Below, piece after piece: positions 16,962 to 26,391 of a stretch of 64,000 bases of DNA. A program made the translations under genes and the position numbers. The stretch's first letter is position 1. The number at the start of each line of letters is the position of its first letter. Source of the DNA: Fictibacillus halophilus (GTDB taxonomy: Bacteria; Bacillota; Bacilli; Bacillales; Fictibacillaceae); assembly GCF_016401385.1 (NCBI RefSeq), contig NZ_JAEACF010000002.1, positions 124,001 to 188,000 of the forward strand. The letters run 5' to 3'. The notes under the pieces were generated by a model. That model made no database searches, had not been told where the DNA came from, and saw only the letters and a list, made by a program, of their open reading frames with translations.

Positions 16962-18131
16962 TTAGTAGATTTTTTTATTTTGTATTAAATGTTTTTTCAT
17001 CAAAATGACAAAAAGGAGTAACGTTACGTCTACAAATCCATAAACCAAGCCATAACTCCCCAAATGATACAGAAAACTACCTAACAAGGGGCCGATCGAC
17101 ATTCCCATATATCTGAAAAAGTTATAAGCACCAATAGCAGTGGCGCGATTGGCTTGAAACTCTTGTGTAAGGAGAGCTGTCTGAACGGGTAATGACATAC
17201 CTAAGAACAGACCAAAAAATGAGATTGAAATGATCAATAAGATTAGAGATACATCTGAGACTAAGATAAACAACAATAGAGAGATTACGTTCAAAAGAGC
17301 AGAGTATACAATCACTTTTCGTTCATTGTATTTTCTCATTTTGCCTCCAATAAAACTTCCCACTACAATTCCGAGTGATAGTGGCAGAAAAACTAGACCT
17401 TTCTGTTCAACGGATAACGAATACCTTTCACTCATTATTGCCGGTAGAAATACTAGAAAGTTATACAGAGCGTAATATTGAATGAATCCCAAACCGATCA
17501 CGGTGTACCCTATACGGTTTTGCAAAATTGTAAGAAAATCTGAAATTTTGAAGTTCTGTTTTTTTGATGTACTTGGTTTTGTTTCGTGCAAAAAGATAAA
17601 ATTTCCTGCAAAGATGACGAATCCAACACAGATTAATGCAATAAAAATCATGTGAAAATCAAATGAAGCACTTAAAAAACCACCAACTACAGGACCTAAA
17701 ACTGGTCCTAGTGATACCATCATTTGAAACGTTCCCATAGGTTGAATCCGCTCTTTTCCTTCGAAAAGATCACCAATAACCGTTACCGCTACAACTGAAC
17801 CCGCAGCAATGCCTATAGCTTGCAGAGAGCGAAACACTAACAGAAATTCGATAGATGAAGAAAAATAACATCCGATAGTAGCCACTAAATAAATCAGGAT
17901 GCCCGATAGCATCACTTTACGCCTTCCGATCGAATCCGTAAGCGGTCCATAAACCATCTGCATTAAAGCGAGGAAAATCGTGTAGATCGAGATTGAAAAG
18001 TTAACCAAGAAAGGTGTTGTATGAAGTTCTTTCGTCACCTCAGGAATAAGAGGTACGTAGATCGTTTGAGAAAAAGGACCGAGAAACGCAGCAAGTGCAA
18101 CAAGATAGACTAACAATCTGCGGTGCTTCAC
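16962..18131 (-). CDS. MFS drug-resistance transporter, Bcr/CflA-like
   Basis: A 389-aa, 12-helix major facilitator. Motif A is GPLTDSIGRRKVML (about residues 63-76); the motif C region MVSLGPVLGPVVGGFLS supports a proton-driven exporter. Start GTG behind AGGAG. The organisation resembles multidrug or sugar-efflux pumps of the DHA1 group. A terminator lies just upstream (18165-18191), so it is probably transcribed separately from the preceding operon. Substrate unknown. Confidence 0.88.
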   Translation of the reverse strand: MKHRRLLVYLVALAAFLGPFSQTIYVPLIPEVTKELHTTPFLVNFSISIYTIFLALMQMVYGPLTDSIGRRKVMLSGILIYLVATIGCYFSSSIEFLLVFRSLQAIGIAAGSVVAVTVIGDLFEGKERIQPMGTFQMMVSLGPVLGPVVGGFLSASFDFHMIFIALICVGFVIFAGNFIFLHETKPSTSKKQNFKISDFLTILQNRIGYTVIGLGFIQYYALYNFLVFLPAIMSERYSLSVEQKGLVFLPLSLGIVVGSFIGGKMRKYNERKVIVYSALLNVISLLLFILVSDVSLILLIISISFFGLFLGMSLPVQTALLTQEFQANRATAIGAYNFFRYMGMSIGPLLGSFLYHLGSYGLVYGFVDVTLLLFVILMKKHLIQNKKIY

Positions 18132-18164
18132 AAATAAAAACTCCTATCATTTATAAAATAAAAA

Positions 18165-18191
18165 AGTCTGCTGAAATAATCCAGTCAGACT
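18165..18191 (-). terminator. Terminator of the HODM/dimethylamine operon
   Basis: Minus-strand stem AGTCTG-CTG / CAGCAGACT type, with one bulged base and an 8-nt loop, followed by TTTTTTATTTT. It separates the operon from the MFS gene. Confidence 0.7.
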
Positions 18192-18245
18192 CCCCTTATA
18201 TTAACTTTTTAAATTATACACCTTGTGAATCACTTTTTATAAGAT

Positions 18246-19415
18246 TTAGCTTGAAGCAGTAAATTGATCGTCTTTGAGCTTTTCAAGATCTTTTCTGTAT
18301 TTTTCATGGTAGGTTGCTGGTTTAATATCTCTTATCATATAAGCCAGAATACTGATAAGAGGTGAAGCTAACATGAACATAATAATATGTCCAAATAATC
18401 CCACTTCAAATTTTTCGGGTATATTCAAGATACCATAATTCACTAACATCATTCCCAATATCCACTGAAGTATAAAAAGCCCCGCAAAATTAAAATAGAA
18501 TCCTTTTTTTAATTGTGGTACTCCATATAAATACAGAGTTAAGAAGATGGTAAATACGAAATAGAAAGTTACCTTGGTTGGCCATGTCAATGTTTCATCA
18601 CTATTATATTGATTGTGAAAGAGAAGTAGAAAAAGTACCATTATGAAGAACTGAGCCGAAAATATTAACTTGTTTCCAAGCTTCTTTTTCACAAATAAAT
18701 CTTCTTGCATAAGTCTTTTAGTCATTGCCAATGTGTAAAGATTTGGCTTCTCAGTCGTCACTACCTTTAAACCAAGGTCTTTTAAAGAATCCTTTAAAAT
18801 ATAGGGTCGCCGATCAACCTCTTTTACCACAACATCTAAAAAATCTATTGCTGGAACCTCTGTTAACTCAAACTCGGTAATTTCAAGCGGCACATTGTGC
18901 TCCTGTAAATTTAGAAGCCATGGGTAGAGCTCTTCTTCTCTATAATCTGCGAATCGAAATACATCGAGTTTCCCATCTTCTTTTCGATAAACAATATTCA
19001 GTGTTATATATTTATAGTAACGTGTTTTCGTATCAAGGGAATTGGTTTGATATATACTTTCTGATAATGGCGAGATTAGACATTTAATAGCACTTGAGAA
19101 ACGAAATTCTGAACGCTGTATCTCGTTGGTTTCTAGATTTGTTTTTGTCGTTACATACCCCTTGTCAGTAAGCTCCCAATCCGTTACGTTTCTGGACTGC
19201 CTTATAGATCCTAATAACATGTATAGGATAATACCAATCAAAAATAATGAAACTAGCAATAATATAGAACCTAAGACAGGTTGATTTTCCAACATTTCGA
19301 TTGCTTCCTTGGTGATCAATGCTGTCATACCACCAAAAAATAGTATAAATCCAAATAATATTATCCAATGATACCAAAGAAATCTGTCCGTATATTTTCC
19401 ATTTTCCCCGTGCAT
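18246..19415 (-). CDS. Membrane protein of unknown function, end of the HODM operon
   Basis: A 389-aa protein. Two N-terminal helices (about 14-37 and 47-69) are followed by a soluble PH-like or mixed alpha/beta segment (about 75-245), then four to five C-terminal helices (about 248-370). It starts behind GAGGTAGTT, 23 nt after the reductase gene, and no terminator intervenes, so it is the last gene of the dmm-type operon. No family recognised and no transporter motif seen. It might be a transporter or sensor linked to methylamines, but that is only inference from position. Confidence 0.72.
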   Translation of the reverse strand: MHGENGKYTDRFLWYHWIILFGFILFFGGMTALITKEAIEMLENQPVLGSILLLVSLFLIGIILYMLLGSIRQSRNVTDWELTDKGYVTTKTNLETNEIQRSEFRFSSAIKCLISPLSESIYQTNSLDTKTRYYKYITLNIVYRKEDGKLDVFRFADYREEELYPWLLNLQEHNVPLEITEFELTEVPAIDFLDVVVKEVDRRPYILKDSLKDLGLKVVTTEKPNLYTLAMTKRLMQEDLFVKKKLGNKLIFSAQFFIMVLFLLLFHNQYNSDETLTWPTKVTFYFVFTIFLTLYLYGVPQLKKGFYFNFAGLFILQWILGMMLVNYGILNIPEKFEVGLFGHIIMFMLASPLISILAYMIRDIKPATYHEKYRKDLEKLKDDQFTASS

Positions 19416-19438
19416 AACTACCTCACTTTGACCAAATT

Positions 19439-20395
19439 TTAAATCTTTAACAATAGTTTATCTGACTGACCACGTGAAACACAGGCTAAAATACAATTTT
19501 GCTCCTTCTTTTGTTGTGCACTAAGAAAATCATCTAAATGTTCAACCTTTCCTTCAGCGACTGGAATTTCACACGTACCACATCTACCTACTCTACACGA
19601 GTACAGAATATCAATACCATTTGCTAACAATACTTCTAGAAGTGTTTGATTCTCTTCTACTGTTAATTCACTCCCATTATTAAGCACAACCTTAAAAGGC
19701 TTCATTTGCTTAATCCGAGTTGGTAAAAATCGCTCATAATGCACTGTAGTTTCAGGATATCCTAGCTCCCCTGCTCCTGCCCTAAACTGCTCAATAAACC
19801 CTTCAGGTCCACAAAAATAAACATGCGTACCGATTGGATGATTTTCTAAGGAGGCTGTTTGCAAACGTTGTTTTAGATCGGAAAAGTAAAAGTGGCTTTG
19901 ATTAGGGTAGTGTTTTTTTATGTAGGAATAAAAAGCACAGCTATCCTCAGATTTTGAGGCGTAATGAAGCTCAAAGGTTTGATTCTGAACGGAAAGGTCC
20001 TGCATCATAGAAAGGAATGGGGTAATCCCGATGCCCGCCGCGTAAAACACGTGATGTCTCGCTTTAAAGCTAAGAGAAAAATGATTTTTTGGGTAACTTA
20101 TTTGTAGTCGATCTCCCACTTTCATATCCTGATGCCAGTGGAGTGATCCACCTTTAGAATTCTCACTTAATCGAACAGCAATTCCATATTTCGTAATATC
20201 GTCTGGATGACTTATTAAAGAGTATTGTCTCACAATAAGTCCTGTCGATGTTTTTAGGTAAGTAGAAATATGCGCACCTCCACTAAATCTTGGAAGTTCC
20301 TTTCCCGTTTCTGGAGACAGCGTAAACTTTTTAACCTGCTTTGTTATCTTTTCTATAGAGGTAACTCGTACAAATAGAGTAGATTCGATAGACAA
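19439..20395 (-). CDS. PDR/VanB-type flavin reductase with C-terminal 2Fe-2S ferredoxin
   Basis: A 318-aa oxidoreductase of the phthalate dioxygenase reductase class. N-terminal flavin-binding barrel (RQYSLISHP), NAD(P)-binding domain (YAAGIGITPFLSMM, YFCGPEGFIEQF) and a C-terminal plant-type ferredoxin with CRVGRCGTC plus a downstream Cys (CILACVS). It should pass electrons from NAD(P)H to the heme of the HODM protein two genes upstream, the role of DmmB in dimethylamine monooxygenase. Start TTG with a strong GGAGGGAG site, 12 nt after dmmA. Confidence 0.9.
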   Translation of the reverse strand: MSIESTLFVRVTSIEKITKQVKKFTLSPETGKELPRFSGGAHISTYLKTSTGLIVRQYSLISHPDDITKYGIAVRLSENSKGGSLHWHQDMKVGDRLQISYPKNHFSLSFKARHHVFYAAGIGITPFLSMMQDLSVQNQTFELHYASKSEDSCAFYSYIKKHYPNQSHFYFSDLKQRLQTASLENHPIGTHVYFCGPEGFIEQFRAGAGELGYPETTVHYERFLPTRIKQMKPFKVVLNNGSELTVEENQTLLEVLLANGIDILYSCRVGRCGTCEIPVAEGKVEHLDDFLSAQQKKEQNCILACVSRGQSDKLLLKI

Positions 20396-20407
20396 ATAGA
20401 CTCCCTC

Positions 20408-20863
20408 CTAACTTGTAGCTGGATAGCCTAAAAATGCATGGTGTACTTGAGAATAGTGGTCTGACACTTCAAGCTTTAATTTACATTGATGGCAAGTTAG
20501 TTCAGTTTGTTGTTCTTCTCCTCTGTTCAACCCATGACAACGACAACAGAAAATGCTAATCCATTCCTCACCATAACCAATAAATTGTGCCTCATCACTC
20601 GAAAAACCGATACGAGTGGCCATTGTTTGTACGATATGAACTTCAGAATAAGGTAACACTACATAAAGAAAGGTTCCCATCTTTTGCTTACTTAGAAATT
20701 CTTCTAGCAACTCCCTTTTTTCAGTAGAAAAATGATACCACTCATAAGCTAATTTCTCTTTTTTCACCTGTTCGAACACATTACTTAATACTCTGAGTCC
20801 ATGCTTATCTGAACAAAAAATATATTTTCTTTTTCCTTTAATCAAGACTGCATCCATGCTCAT
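20408..20863 (-). CDS. Dimethylamine monooxygenase subunit DmmA-like protein
   Basis: A 151-aa protein with a C-terminal zinc-ribbon-like set of cysteines (FCCRCHG, then LTCHQCKLKL) and the ending DHYSQVHHAFLGYP. This arrangement matches the DmmA family as I recall it. It overlaps the HODM gene by ATGA and precedes the reductase, the order expected for a dmm cluster. DmmA is a small accessory subunit required for dimethylamine oxidation; its exact biochemical role is not settled. Confidence 0.75.
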   Translation of the reverse strand: MSMDAVLIKGKRKYIFCSDKHGLRVLSNVFEQVKKEKLAYEWYHFSTEKRELLEEFLSKQKMGTFLYVVLPYSEVHIVQTMATRIGFSSDEAQFIGYGEEWISIFCCRCHGLNRGEEQQTELTCHQCKLKLEVSDHYSQVHHAFLGYPATS

Positions 20864-21816
20864 AACGTCTTCACCTGTTGGAGCTGTTTTTCCAAGTAAT
20901 CTAACACAGCTTTTTTATAGGTGGAGATTCCTTTGTATTCAACAATATGGGCGGGAAGTTCAGATAGGATTTTGTAAAATTGCTGCAGCCAATCTTTGTT
21001 TGATGCTAGTTGATCAAGAGACAGCAAGTGTGTATGAATGGAAAAGAGAATGCTATTCGTTCGTGGCAACCGGAATAACTTCTGTACCTCTACGCGAATG
21101 TGAACAAGATTACCTGCGTTCTCCTTCGTAACCTGTTTGCGCAGCTTTCCCCACTGATCAAAGGTTTCAAGAGATGTATCAAGTCTATCTCCTGCCATAA
21201 GCGACCAATTCAGACGTTCCCAAGGAGTCCCTGTCTCTAACCTCATAAGAAATTGCAGGATTCGTTGATCTAATCCTTCTTCCTTAAACCCTGGGATAGG
21301 ATGGTGAATGTTTTTAAATTCCATCCCTATGTTAAAGGCGAGAGACCAGTTGGCAGGAAAACAAAGCTGTCCTGCATCTAAATACAGATTATCGTCACGC
21401 TGTCTCATGTAAATAAGGTCTTCTTGCACATGATGGCTAATAAAGAACAACGGCTCACAAGAAAGAGAGTGTTCATCTCCAAAAATAAACTCTACCTTTT
21501 CGTCCAATATTTTATTAGTAAAAATCCAATTAGTATTCTCTTTCTCTACTGAAAAATCTTGTGGGTATTGTGAAACTAAATGATCGATCACGAGCTCAAC
21601 AATCTCCCACTGTCCCGTAATAGAATGTGGCAACGATTGATAACAACGTTCTGGGTAATCATTTAATAATTTTCGTTTTAATAATATCTCTGTTTTGTAG
21701 CTCGGGGTAACCTCTATGCTGAAAGGCAGTTTCATGGGGATGGAGTTGTTGGAATAACGATACGTTGAATGTTTAAACGGATAAGGAAAATGTGCAAGAT
21801 TACCTGTCCACTTCAT
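20860..21816 (-). CDS. Heme-dependent oxidative N-demethylase (HODM, DUF3445)
   Basis: About 318 aa from the ATG at 21816 (MKWTGNLAHFPYPFKHSTYR), preceded by AAAGGGTG; an in-frame TTG at 21846 is less likely. Features of DUF3445: VLDYLEK-type end, AGQLCFPANWSLAFNIG, and TGTPWERLNWSLMAGDRLDTS. Family knowledge: HODM binds heme and oxidatively demethylates a secondary amine, and DmmD-type members act on dimethylamine to give methylamine and formaldehyde. Its partners DmmA and the PDR reductase follow at once. Substrate assignment rests on this context. Confidence 0.82.
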   Translation of the reverse strand: MKWTGNLAHFPYPFKHSTYRYSNNSIPMKLPFSIEVTPSYKTEILLKRKLLNDYPERCYQSLPHSITGQWEIVELVIDHLVSQYPQDFSVEKENTNWIFTNKILDEKVEFIFGDEHSLSCEPLFFISHHVQEDLIYMRQRDDNLYLDAGQLCFPANWSLAFNIGMEFKNIHHPIPGFKEEGLDQRILQFLMRLETGTPWERLNWSLMAGDRLDTSLETFDQWGKLRKQVTKENAGNLVHIRVEVQKLFRLPRTNSILFSIHTHLLSLDQLASNKDWLQQFYKILSELPAHIVEYKGISTYKKAVLDYLEKQLQQVKTL

Positions 21817-21906
21817 ACCTTCACCCTTTACAGAATATTCTTTCAATTAATTGTAAGGAAAATCTATGGTTTTGGAAAGAAAATGAAAGAACCAACTTTT
21901 AACAAG

Positions 21907-22326
21907 TCAGCTCTCCTTCTTCTTGTCCGGATAATCACACAGCTCAATAATCTGTCCTTGTGAATGTGCGGGGTTCATATAAATTAACCTTCTGCCGAAA
22001 GGATTTGTTCGATACGTATCTTTTAAAAAGGTATAGCCTCTAGCTTCAAAGTCATCAATCGTTTGAAGAAGATCATCCACTTCATAAGCCAGGTGATGCA
22101 CACCCTTTCCCTTCTGTCGGATGAATCGCTCGATCGGAGATGTTTTACTCGTAGGTTCCAGAAGTTCGATCACCTGATTTTCAAGCTCAATAACGGCAAT
22201 GTGCGTCTCCACTCCAGGCTTTTCACTCGTATAACGTTCAGTCAGCTTTCCGCCTAGTACATTCGTATAAAATTCAATCGCTTCGTCTATTCGTCTCACG
22301 GCAATGCCGGTATGATCTAGTCTCAT
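21907..22326 (-). CDS. mce: Methylmalonyl-CoA epimerase, VOC family
   Basis: A 139-aa vicinal-oxygen-chelate protein. Metal ligands fit the family: His in RLDHTGIAV, His in GKGVHHLAYEV, Glu in GQIIELCDYP. The PFGRRLIYMNPAHSQGQIIEL stretch (written here in part) is typical of the epimerase. It interconverts (R)- and (S)-methylmalonyl-CoA in propionate, odd-chain or branched-chain degradation. Start ATG at 22326 is 6 nt behind AGGTG. The mutase genes are not in this window. It sits 90 nt upstream of the HODM gene on the same strand; co-transcription is possible but functionally unexplained. Confidence 0.85.
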   Translation of the reverse strand: MRLDHTGIAVRRIDEAIEFYTNVLGGKLTERYTSEKPGVETHIAVIELENQVIELLEPTSKTSPIERFIRQKGKGVHHLAYEVDDLLQTIDDFEARGYTFLKDTYRTNPFGRRLIYMNPAHSQGQIIELCDYPDKKKES

Positions 22327-22379
22327 CACGTTCACCTCATTTAACTAGCATTATAGAGGGTTGTAGGCATTTAAGCAAA

Positions 22380-22409
22380 AAGGTGCTCCTACTAAGAAAG
22401 GACCACCTT
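22380..22409 (-). terminator. Terminator of the siderophore uptake operon
   Basis: Stem GAAGGTG / CACCTT with an inner TCC/GGA pairing across one mismatch, followed by TTTTTGC on the minus strand. Confidence 0.75.
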
Positions 22410-22419
22410 CACAGATTAT

Positions 22420-23430
22420 TTAATTTTTACGTGCCAATAAATACATAAAGTACGGTGCCCCAATGATGGTCACAATGATCCCTGCTGGTATTCCACTAGG
22501 ATCTAGTACTACTCTTCCAATCGTGTCAGCTGCCAGGAGTAAGATGCCCCCGACTAAAGCTGCAACGGGAAGGAAGACTTGGTGTCTCGGACCTACTAGT
22601 GAACGTGCGATGTGAGGAGCCATCAATCCTACAAAACCAATTCCACCACTGACTGCTACAGAAGCCGAAGCAAGTGCTACCGAGATCATGATCAAAGAAA
22701 TTCGTTCTCTGCTTACATTCACACCCACACCGACAGATACGTTCTCGTGCAGATTCAACGTATTTAATACATTGGATTTAAACATCGTATAAGGAATCAG
22801 CAGCAAGATCCATGGCAGCAACGATAAAACAAACGTCCAATCATCGCCCCAAATCCTACCTGCCATCCAGTTCGCCATGAACGAATAATCTTCCATATCT
22901 AATCTTGTAGAAAGTGTTAATGTCGCTCCATACAAAGCGGCGGCTAAACCCACACCGACTAAGACGAGCCGGGTCGGTTCAACACCCTCGCCTTTTATGT
23001 AAGACATGATGTAGATCACAAACGCTGTTAGCATTCCGCCGAATAATGCAAACAACGGCAATACGTATAAAAAGCTTGTGGTTTCCACTGTAAAAAACAT
23101 AATATACACCACAACCATCAGACCAGCACCAGCATTTATTCCTAAAATACCAGGATCTGAAAGCGGGTTCTTCGTTATACTTTGGAGGATGGCACCAGAC
23201 ACAGCGAGCCCCATCCCCGCAAGAATAGCAACAATAATGCGTGGTAAACGGAACTCAAAAAGAATGAGATTCTCTCTCGGCGTTCCTTGCCCCATTATGG
23301 TTCGAAATAATTCTGAAGGTGTTAATGACGCAAAACCAGTTGCCACACTTATAATAAACACGGCTATCAGCAATAAAATCGCCGCAATCGTCGTTACTCT
23401 TATTCTCTTAATCTGGCGTGCATTCATCAT
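22420..23430 (-). CDS. Iron-siderophore ABC permease, FecCD family
   Basis: A 336-aa permease with about nine to ten helices. Family hallmarks: FRLPRIIVAILAGMGLAVSG near residues 47-66, NPLSDPGILGINAGAG, and GFVGLMAPHIARSLVG for the ATPase contact. It pairs with the FecCD permease immediately upstream (overlap of 4 nt) to make a heterodimeric channel, with the binding protein and ATPase in the same Fur-regulated cluster. Last gene of the operon. Confidence 0.93.
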   Translation of the reverse strand: MMNARQIKRIRVTTIAAILLLIAVFIISVATGFASLTPSELFRTIMGQGTPRENLILFEFRLPRIIVAILAGMGLAVSGAILQSITKNPLSDPGILGINAGAGLMVVVYIMFFTVETTSFLYVLPLFALFGGMLTAFVIYIMSYIKGEGVEPTRLVLVGVGLAAALYGATLTLSTRLDMEDYSFMANWMAGRIWGDDWTFVLSLLPWILLLIPYTMFKSNVLNTLNLHENVSVGVGVNVSRERISLIMISVALASASVAVSGGIGFVGLMAPHIARSLVGPRHQVFLPVAALVGGILLLAADTIGRVVLDPSGIPAGIIVTIIGAPYFMYLLARKN

Positions 23431-24470
23431 GACAATTTTCTTCCTCCCTTTCTTGCAAGGTAGAGGAAGAAAGGTACCCCGATCATAGCGACTACTGCAC
23501 CGACTGGTGTTTCATAAGGAGCGTTTACCGTTCGGGCAAACGTATCTGCCAATACCATGAGCACACTTCCGAAGATCGCGGAACATGGAATGATCCATCG
23601 ATAATCTGTTCCAACTAAGAAGCGCACGATATGCGGAACCATAAGACCTACAAATGCAATGGCACCAACGAGTGAAACTGCAGCGCCTGCTAAGATCAAC
23701 ACCACAATCATGAGGACTATTTTCGTAAATAGGGTTCGTTGACCAAGGCCTCGCGCTACTTCTTCACCAAAGCTTAAAATGGTTAACTGCCTTGAGAACA
23801 TAACAGCTACAATAATTCCAACCAACACGACAGGTACGATAATTTTCAGTTGAGCCCAGTTTGTGCCTGACACACCACCTGCTGTCCAAAACGCAAGATC
23901 TTGAGAAAGCTTAAAATATAATGCAATGCCTTCTCCTAAAGAAGAAAGCAGTGCAGAAACAGCTGCACCTGCTAACGTAATTCGGATTGGAGTCAATCCA
24001 CCTCTGCTCATGGAGCCGAGTCCGAATACTAACACAGCACCTATTCCTGCACCAATAAAGGATAGAATCATCACGGTAAGGTAGTTCGCTTCTGTATTAA
24101 AAGCGAACACACAAGCTAGAGCGAGGCTTGCTCCCGCATTCAAACCAAGTAGACCTGGGTCTGCTAACGGGTTTCTAGTCATCCCTTGCATGATTGCTCC
24201 ACTCACAGCAAACGCCGCACCGACTATTGCTGCACCAAGCTCTCTCGGTAATCGTAGACTCATAATGATACGGTCAGCTTCCCTAGTAGGATCATAGTTG
24301 ATCACAGCGTTCCATACTGTCAGAAACTGAATCTTAGCGGCTCCCACTGATATCGCAAGAACGATACTCAACAAAAGAAGTGCGAACCCTAACAGTAAAA
24401 TAGCTGTCCCTACCGCTGGCCTAGAATACACTTTATTTTCTTGTATAAGCTTGGTTTTTGTTTTGAACAT
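23427..24470 (-). CDS. Iron-siderophore ABC permease, FecCD family
   Basis: A 347-aa permease, paralogous to the one downstream: LRLPRELGAAIVGAAFAVSG, NPLADPGLLGLNAGAS, IAFVGLMVPHIVRFLVG. It forms the membrane channel with that partner. It follows the binding-protein gene by 29 nt. The basic, hydrophilic N-terminus (KTKTKLIQENKVYSRP) precedes the first helix. Confidence 0.93.
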   Translation of the reverse strand: MFKTKTKLIQENKVYSRPAVGTAILLLGFALLLLSIVLAISVGAAKIQFLTVWNAVINYDPTREADRIIMSLRLPRELGAAIVGAAFAVSGAIMQGMTRNPLADPGLLGLNAGASLALACVFAFNTEANYLTVMILSFIGAGIGAVLVFGLGSMSRGGLTPIRITLAGAAVSALLSSLGEGIALYFKLSQDLAFWTAGGVSGTNWAQLKIIVPVVLVGIIVAVMFSRQLTILSFGEEVARGLGQRTLFTKIVLMIVVLILAGAAVSLVGAIAFVGLMVPHIVRFLVGTDYRWIIPCSAIFGSVLMVLADTFARTVNAPYETPVGAVVAMIGVPFFLYLARKGGRKLS

Positions 24471-24499
24471 AGCGTTTGTCCCTTTTTATAAAGTGCTTG

Positions 24500-25450
24500 T
24501 TATTTCTTTTTCGTTAACTCTTCAACGATCATATCTAGTTCTTTTTCTAGCGAGATCGGGTCATTGAAATAGAATGACTCTGAATCAAACTTGATTGCGT
24601 TACCGTTTTTCACAGCCGGCAACTCTTTCCACACATCTGACTCCATGAATGAGTTATCTGGATTTCCTGCTCCAGTTCCTACAAAGATATAATCTCCAGC
24701 GTATGTTGGGATCACTTCGGTAGAAATTGCTTTCCAGCCTGGACCAAATACATCTTCTTCTAACTTCTTAGGAGCTTTAAGTTCTAGCGCTTGGTAGATC
24801 ACTTCTGTACCACGGCCCCAGTTCTTACCGTATACATACATGTCTTTTCCGTATGCCTCCATAACCATGAACGTCTTGTCTTCACCGATCGCTGATTTTA
24901 CTTTTTCACGAGCATCAGCAGCTTTCTTCTTCCACTCTTCTACCCATGCCTTCGCTTCTTTTTCTTTATTAACCATCTTTCCGATCTCTACGTGCTGTTC
25001 CATGTAATCATATTTGTCATATGTCATTGTAACAGTTGGAGCAATCTCTTCATATTTCTTAATATTTTTGTCATCAGAATACGTAATGATAAGATCCGGA
25101 TCTAATTCTAATAGTTTTTCATAAGAATCAGCAGTAACTACTTCAGCTTTGTCTAGTTTGTTTCCGTAAAATTTGTTTTGCTTCGGGTATTCATTTACCG
25201 CGACTGGCGTAATTCCTAAATCTAGCAAGTTACCAGCGTATGTAGCTGCCATCATTGCAACACGTTTCGGTTCAGCTGGCACTTCAATCTCTTTACCTTT
25301 TTCATCTTTATAAATTCTCGTTTCTTTTTTCGACGATTCCTTCTTACCAGAACTTGCGTCTTCTTCTGATTTATTTCCACATGCAGCTAGTACAAACACT
25401 AAAAGCAATGTCATAAAACTAACGAGTAATTGTTTTGTTGTTCTTTTCAT
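24500..25450 (-). CDS. Iron-siderophore substrate-binding lipoprotein
   Basis: A 316-aa lipoprotein from the ATG at 25450 (MKRTTKQLLVSFMTLL) behind GGGGGATAAC. Lipobox LAAC with the lipidated Cys at residue 24, followed by a Ser/Lys/Glu-rich linker and a class III periplasmic-binding domain (FecB/BtuF type). It captures ferric siderophore and delivers it to the FecCD pair. A second Fur-box-like site (25477-25491) lies just upstream, so it can be transcribed separately from the ATPase gene. The siderophore type cannot be judged from the sequence. Confidence 0.92.
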   Translation of the reverse strand: MKRTTKQLLVSFMTLLLVFVLAACGNKSEEDASSGKKESSKKETRIYKDEKGKEIEVPAEPKRVAMMAATYAGNLLDLGITPVAVNEYPKQNKFYGNKLDKAEVVTADSYEKLLELDPDLIITYSDDKNIKKYEEIAPTVTMTYDKYDYMEQHVEIGKMVNKEKEAKAWVEEWKKKAADAREKVKSAIGEDKTFMVMEAYGKDMYVYGKNWGRGTEVIYQALELKAPKKLEEDVFGPGWKAISTEVIPTYAGDYIFVGTGAGNPDNSFMESDVWKELPAVKNGNAIKFDSESFYFNDPISLEKELDMIVEELTKKK

Positions 25451-25476
25451 TTTTGTTATCCCCCTGTATTTGACAA

Positions 25477-25491
25477 TAAAAATCATTCTCA
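25477..25491. promoter_or_regulatory. Fur box ahead of the binding-protein gene (imperfect)
   Basis: TAAAAATCATTCTCA matches 12 of 15 positions of the 7-1-7 Fur box TGATAATnATTATCA. It is placed 26 nt upstream of the binding protein's ATG. Confidence 0.55.
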
Positions 25492-25519
25492 ATTAACTTT
25501 AAAAAAGAAAGGCGAATAC

Positions 25520-26332
25520 TTACGCCAAGTTTTCAACCAACTTTACATTCTTAATCAGATCATACGTTAAACATACTGGCTTTCTCGTTCTTGGATCGAT
25601 ACCGATCTCTGCATCAATGTTAAATACATTGCGAAGAACCGTGCGAGTCATAACTTCCTCAGCCATACCCTCTTTTAAGATAGAACCGTCTTTCATCGCG
25701 ACCATATGATGAGCAAAGCGAGCTGCGTGGTTCAAATCATGAATGACCATTACGATCGTTCTCTTCTCATAGCGGTTTAAATGATTTAACAACTCTAGAA
25801 CTTCCAACTGGTGAGACAAATCCAAGTATGTAGTCGGTTCATCCAGCAGAATGATATCTGTTTCTTGGGCTAATGCCATTGCGATCCATACACGCTGGCG
25901 TTGCCCACCTGAAAGCGCATCTACGGATCGATCCTTGAACTCGAGGACGCCTGTGACGTCTAATGCCCAATCTATCACTTCATAATCTTTTTTTGTGAGC
26001 TTTCCGAAGCCTTTTTGATAAGGAAATCTTCCGTAAGAAACAAGCTCACCAACCGTAAGTCCTTCTGGTGAATCTGGTGACTGAGGAAGAATCGCCATCT
26101 TTTGGGCAATCTTTTTCGTAGATTCTTTGCTGACGGCTTTACCATCTAAATAAACCACTCCGGATTTAGGACTCAGAATACGCGACAACGTTTTCAAAAC
26201 CGTTGACTTCCCACAACCGTTCGGTCCAATGATTGTCGTGATCTTACCGTCTGGAATGGAAATGTTAAGATCTTTAACGATGTCTCGTTCACCATATGAG
26301 ATTTGCAAATGCTCAGCATACAGTCTAGACAC
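25520..26332 (-). CDS. Iron-siderophore ABC ATP-binding protein
   Basis: A 270-aa ATPase of the FepC/FhuC class: Walker A IIGPNGCGKSTVLKT (about residues 34-48), signature LSGGQRQRVWIAMAL, Walker B IILLDEPTTYLDLSHQLEVL, and H-loop VIHDLNHAARFA. First gene of the uptake cluster, downstream of a near-consensus Fur box. It energises the FecCD pair encoded downstream. Confidence 0.94.
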   Translation of the reverse strand: MSRLYAEHLQISYGERDIVKDLNISIPDGKITTIIGPNGCGKSTVLKTLSRILSPKSGVVYLDGKAVSKESTKKIAQKMAILPQSPDSPEGLTVGELVSYGRFPYQKGFGKLTKKDYEVIDWALDVTGVLEFKDRSVDALSGGQRQRVWIAMALAQETDIILLDEPTTYLDLSHQLEVLELLNHLNRYEKRTIVMVIHDLNHAARFAHHMVAMKDGSILKEGMAEEVMTRTVLRNVFNIDAEIGIDPRTRKPVCLTYDLIKNVKLVENLA

Positions 26333-26391
26333 TTTATTCGCCCTCCTTCTATAACAGTAATTTGAATTATATTTATAATATCGAACTTAAT

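Noticed and set aside
23078..23488. 136-aa plus-strand ORF
   Set aside because: Antisense to two FecCD permease genes, no start signals.
25511..25526. Terminator between the siderophore ATPase and binding-protein genes
   Set aside because: Only a 4-bp GGCG/CGCC stem overlapping the stop codon; too weak to call.
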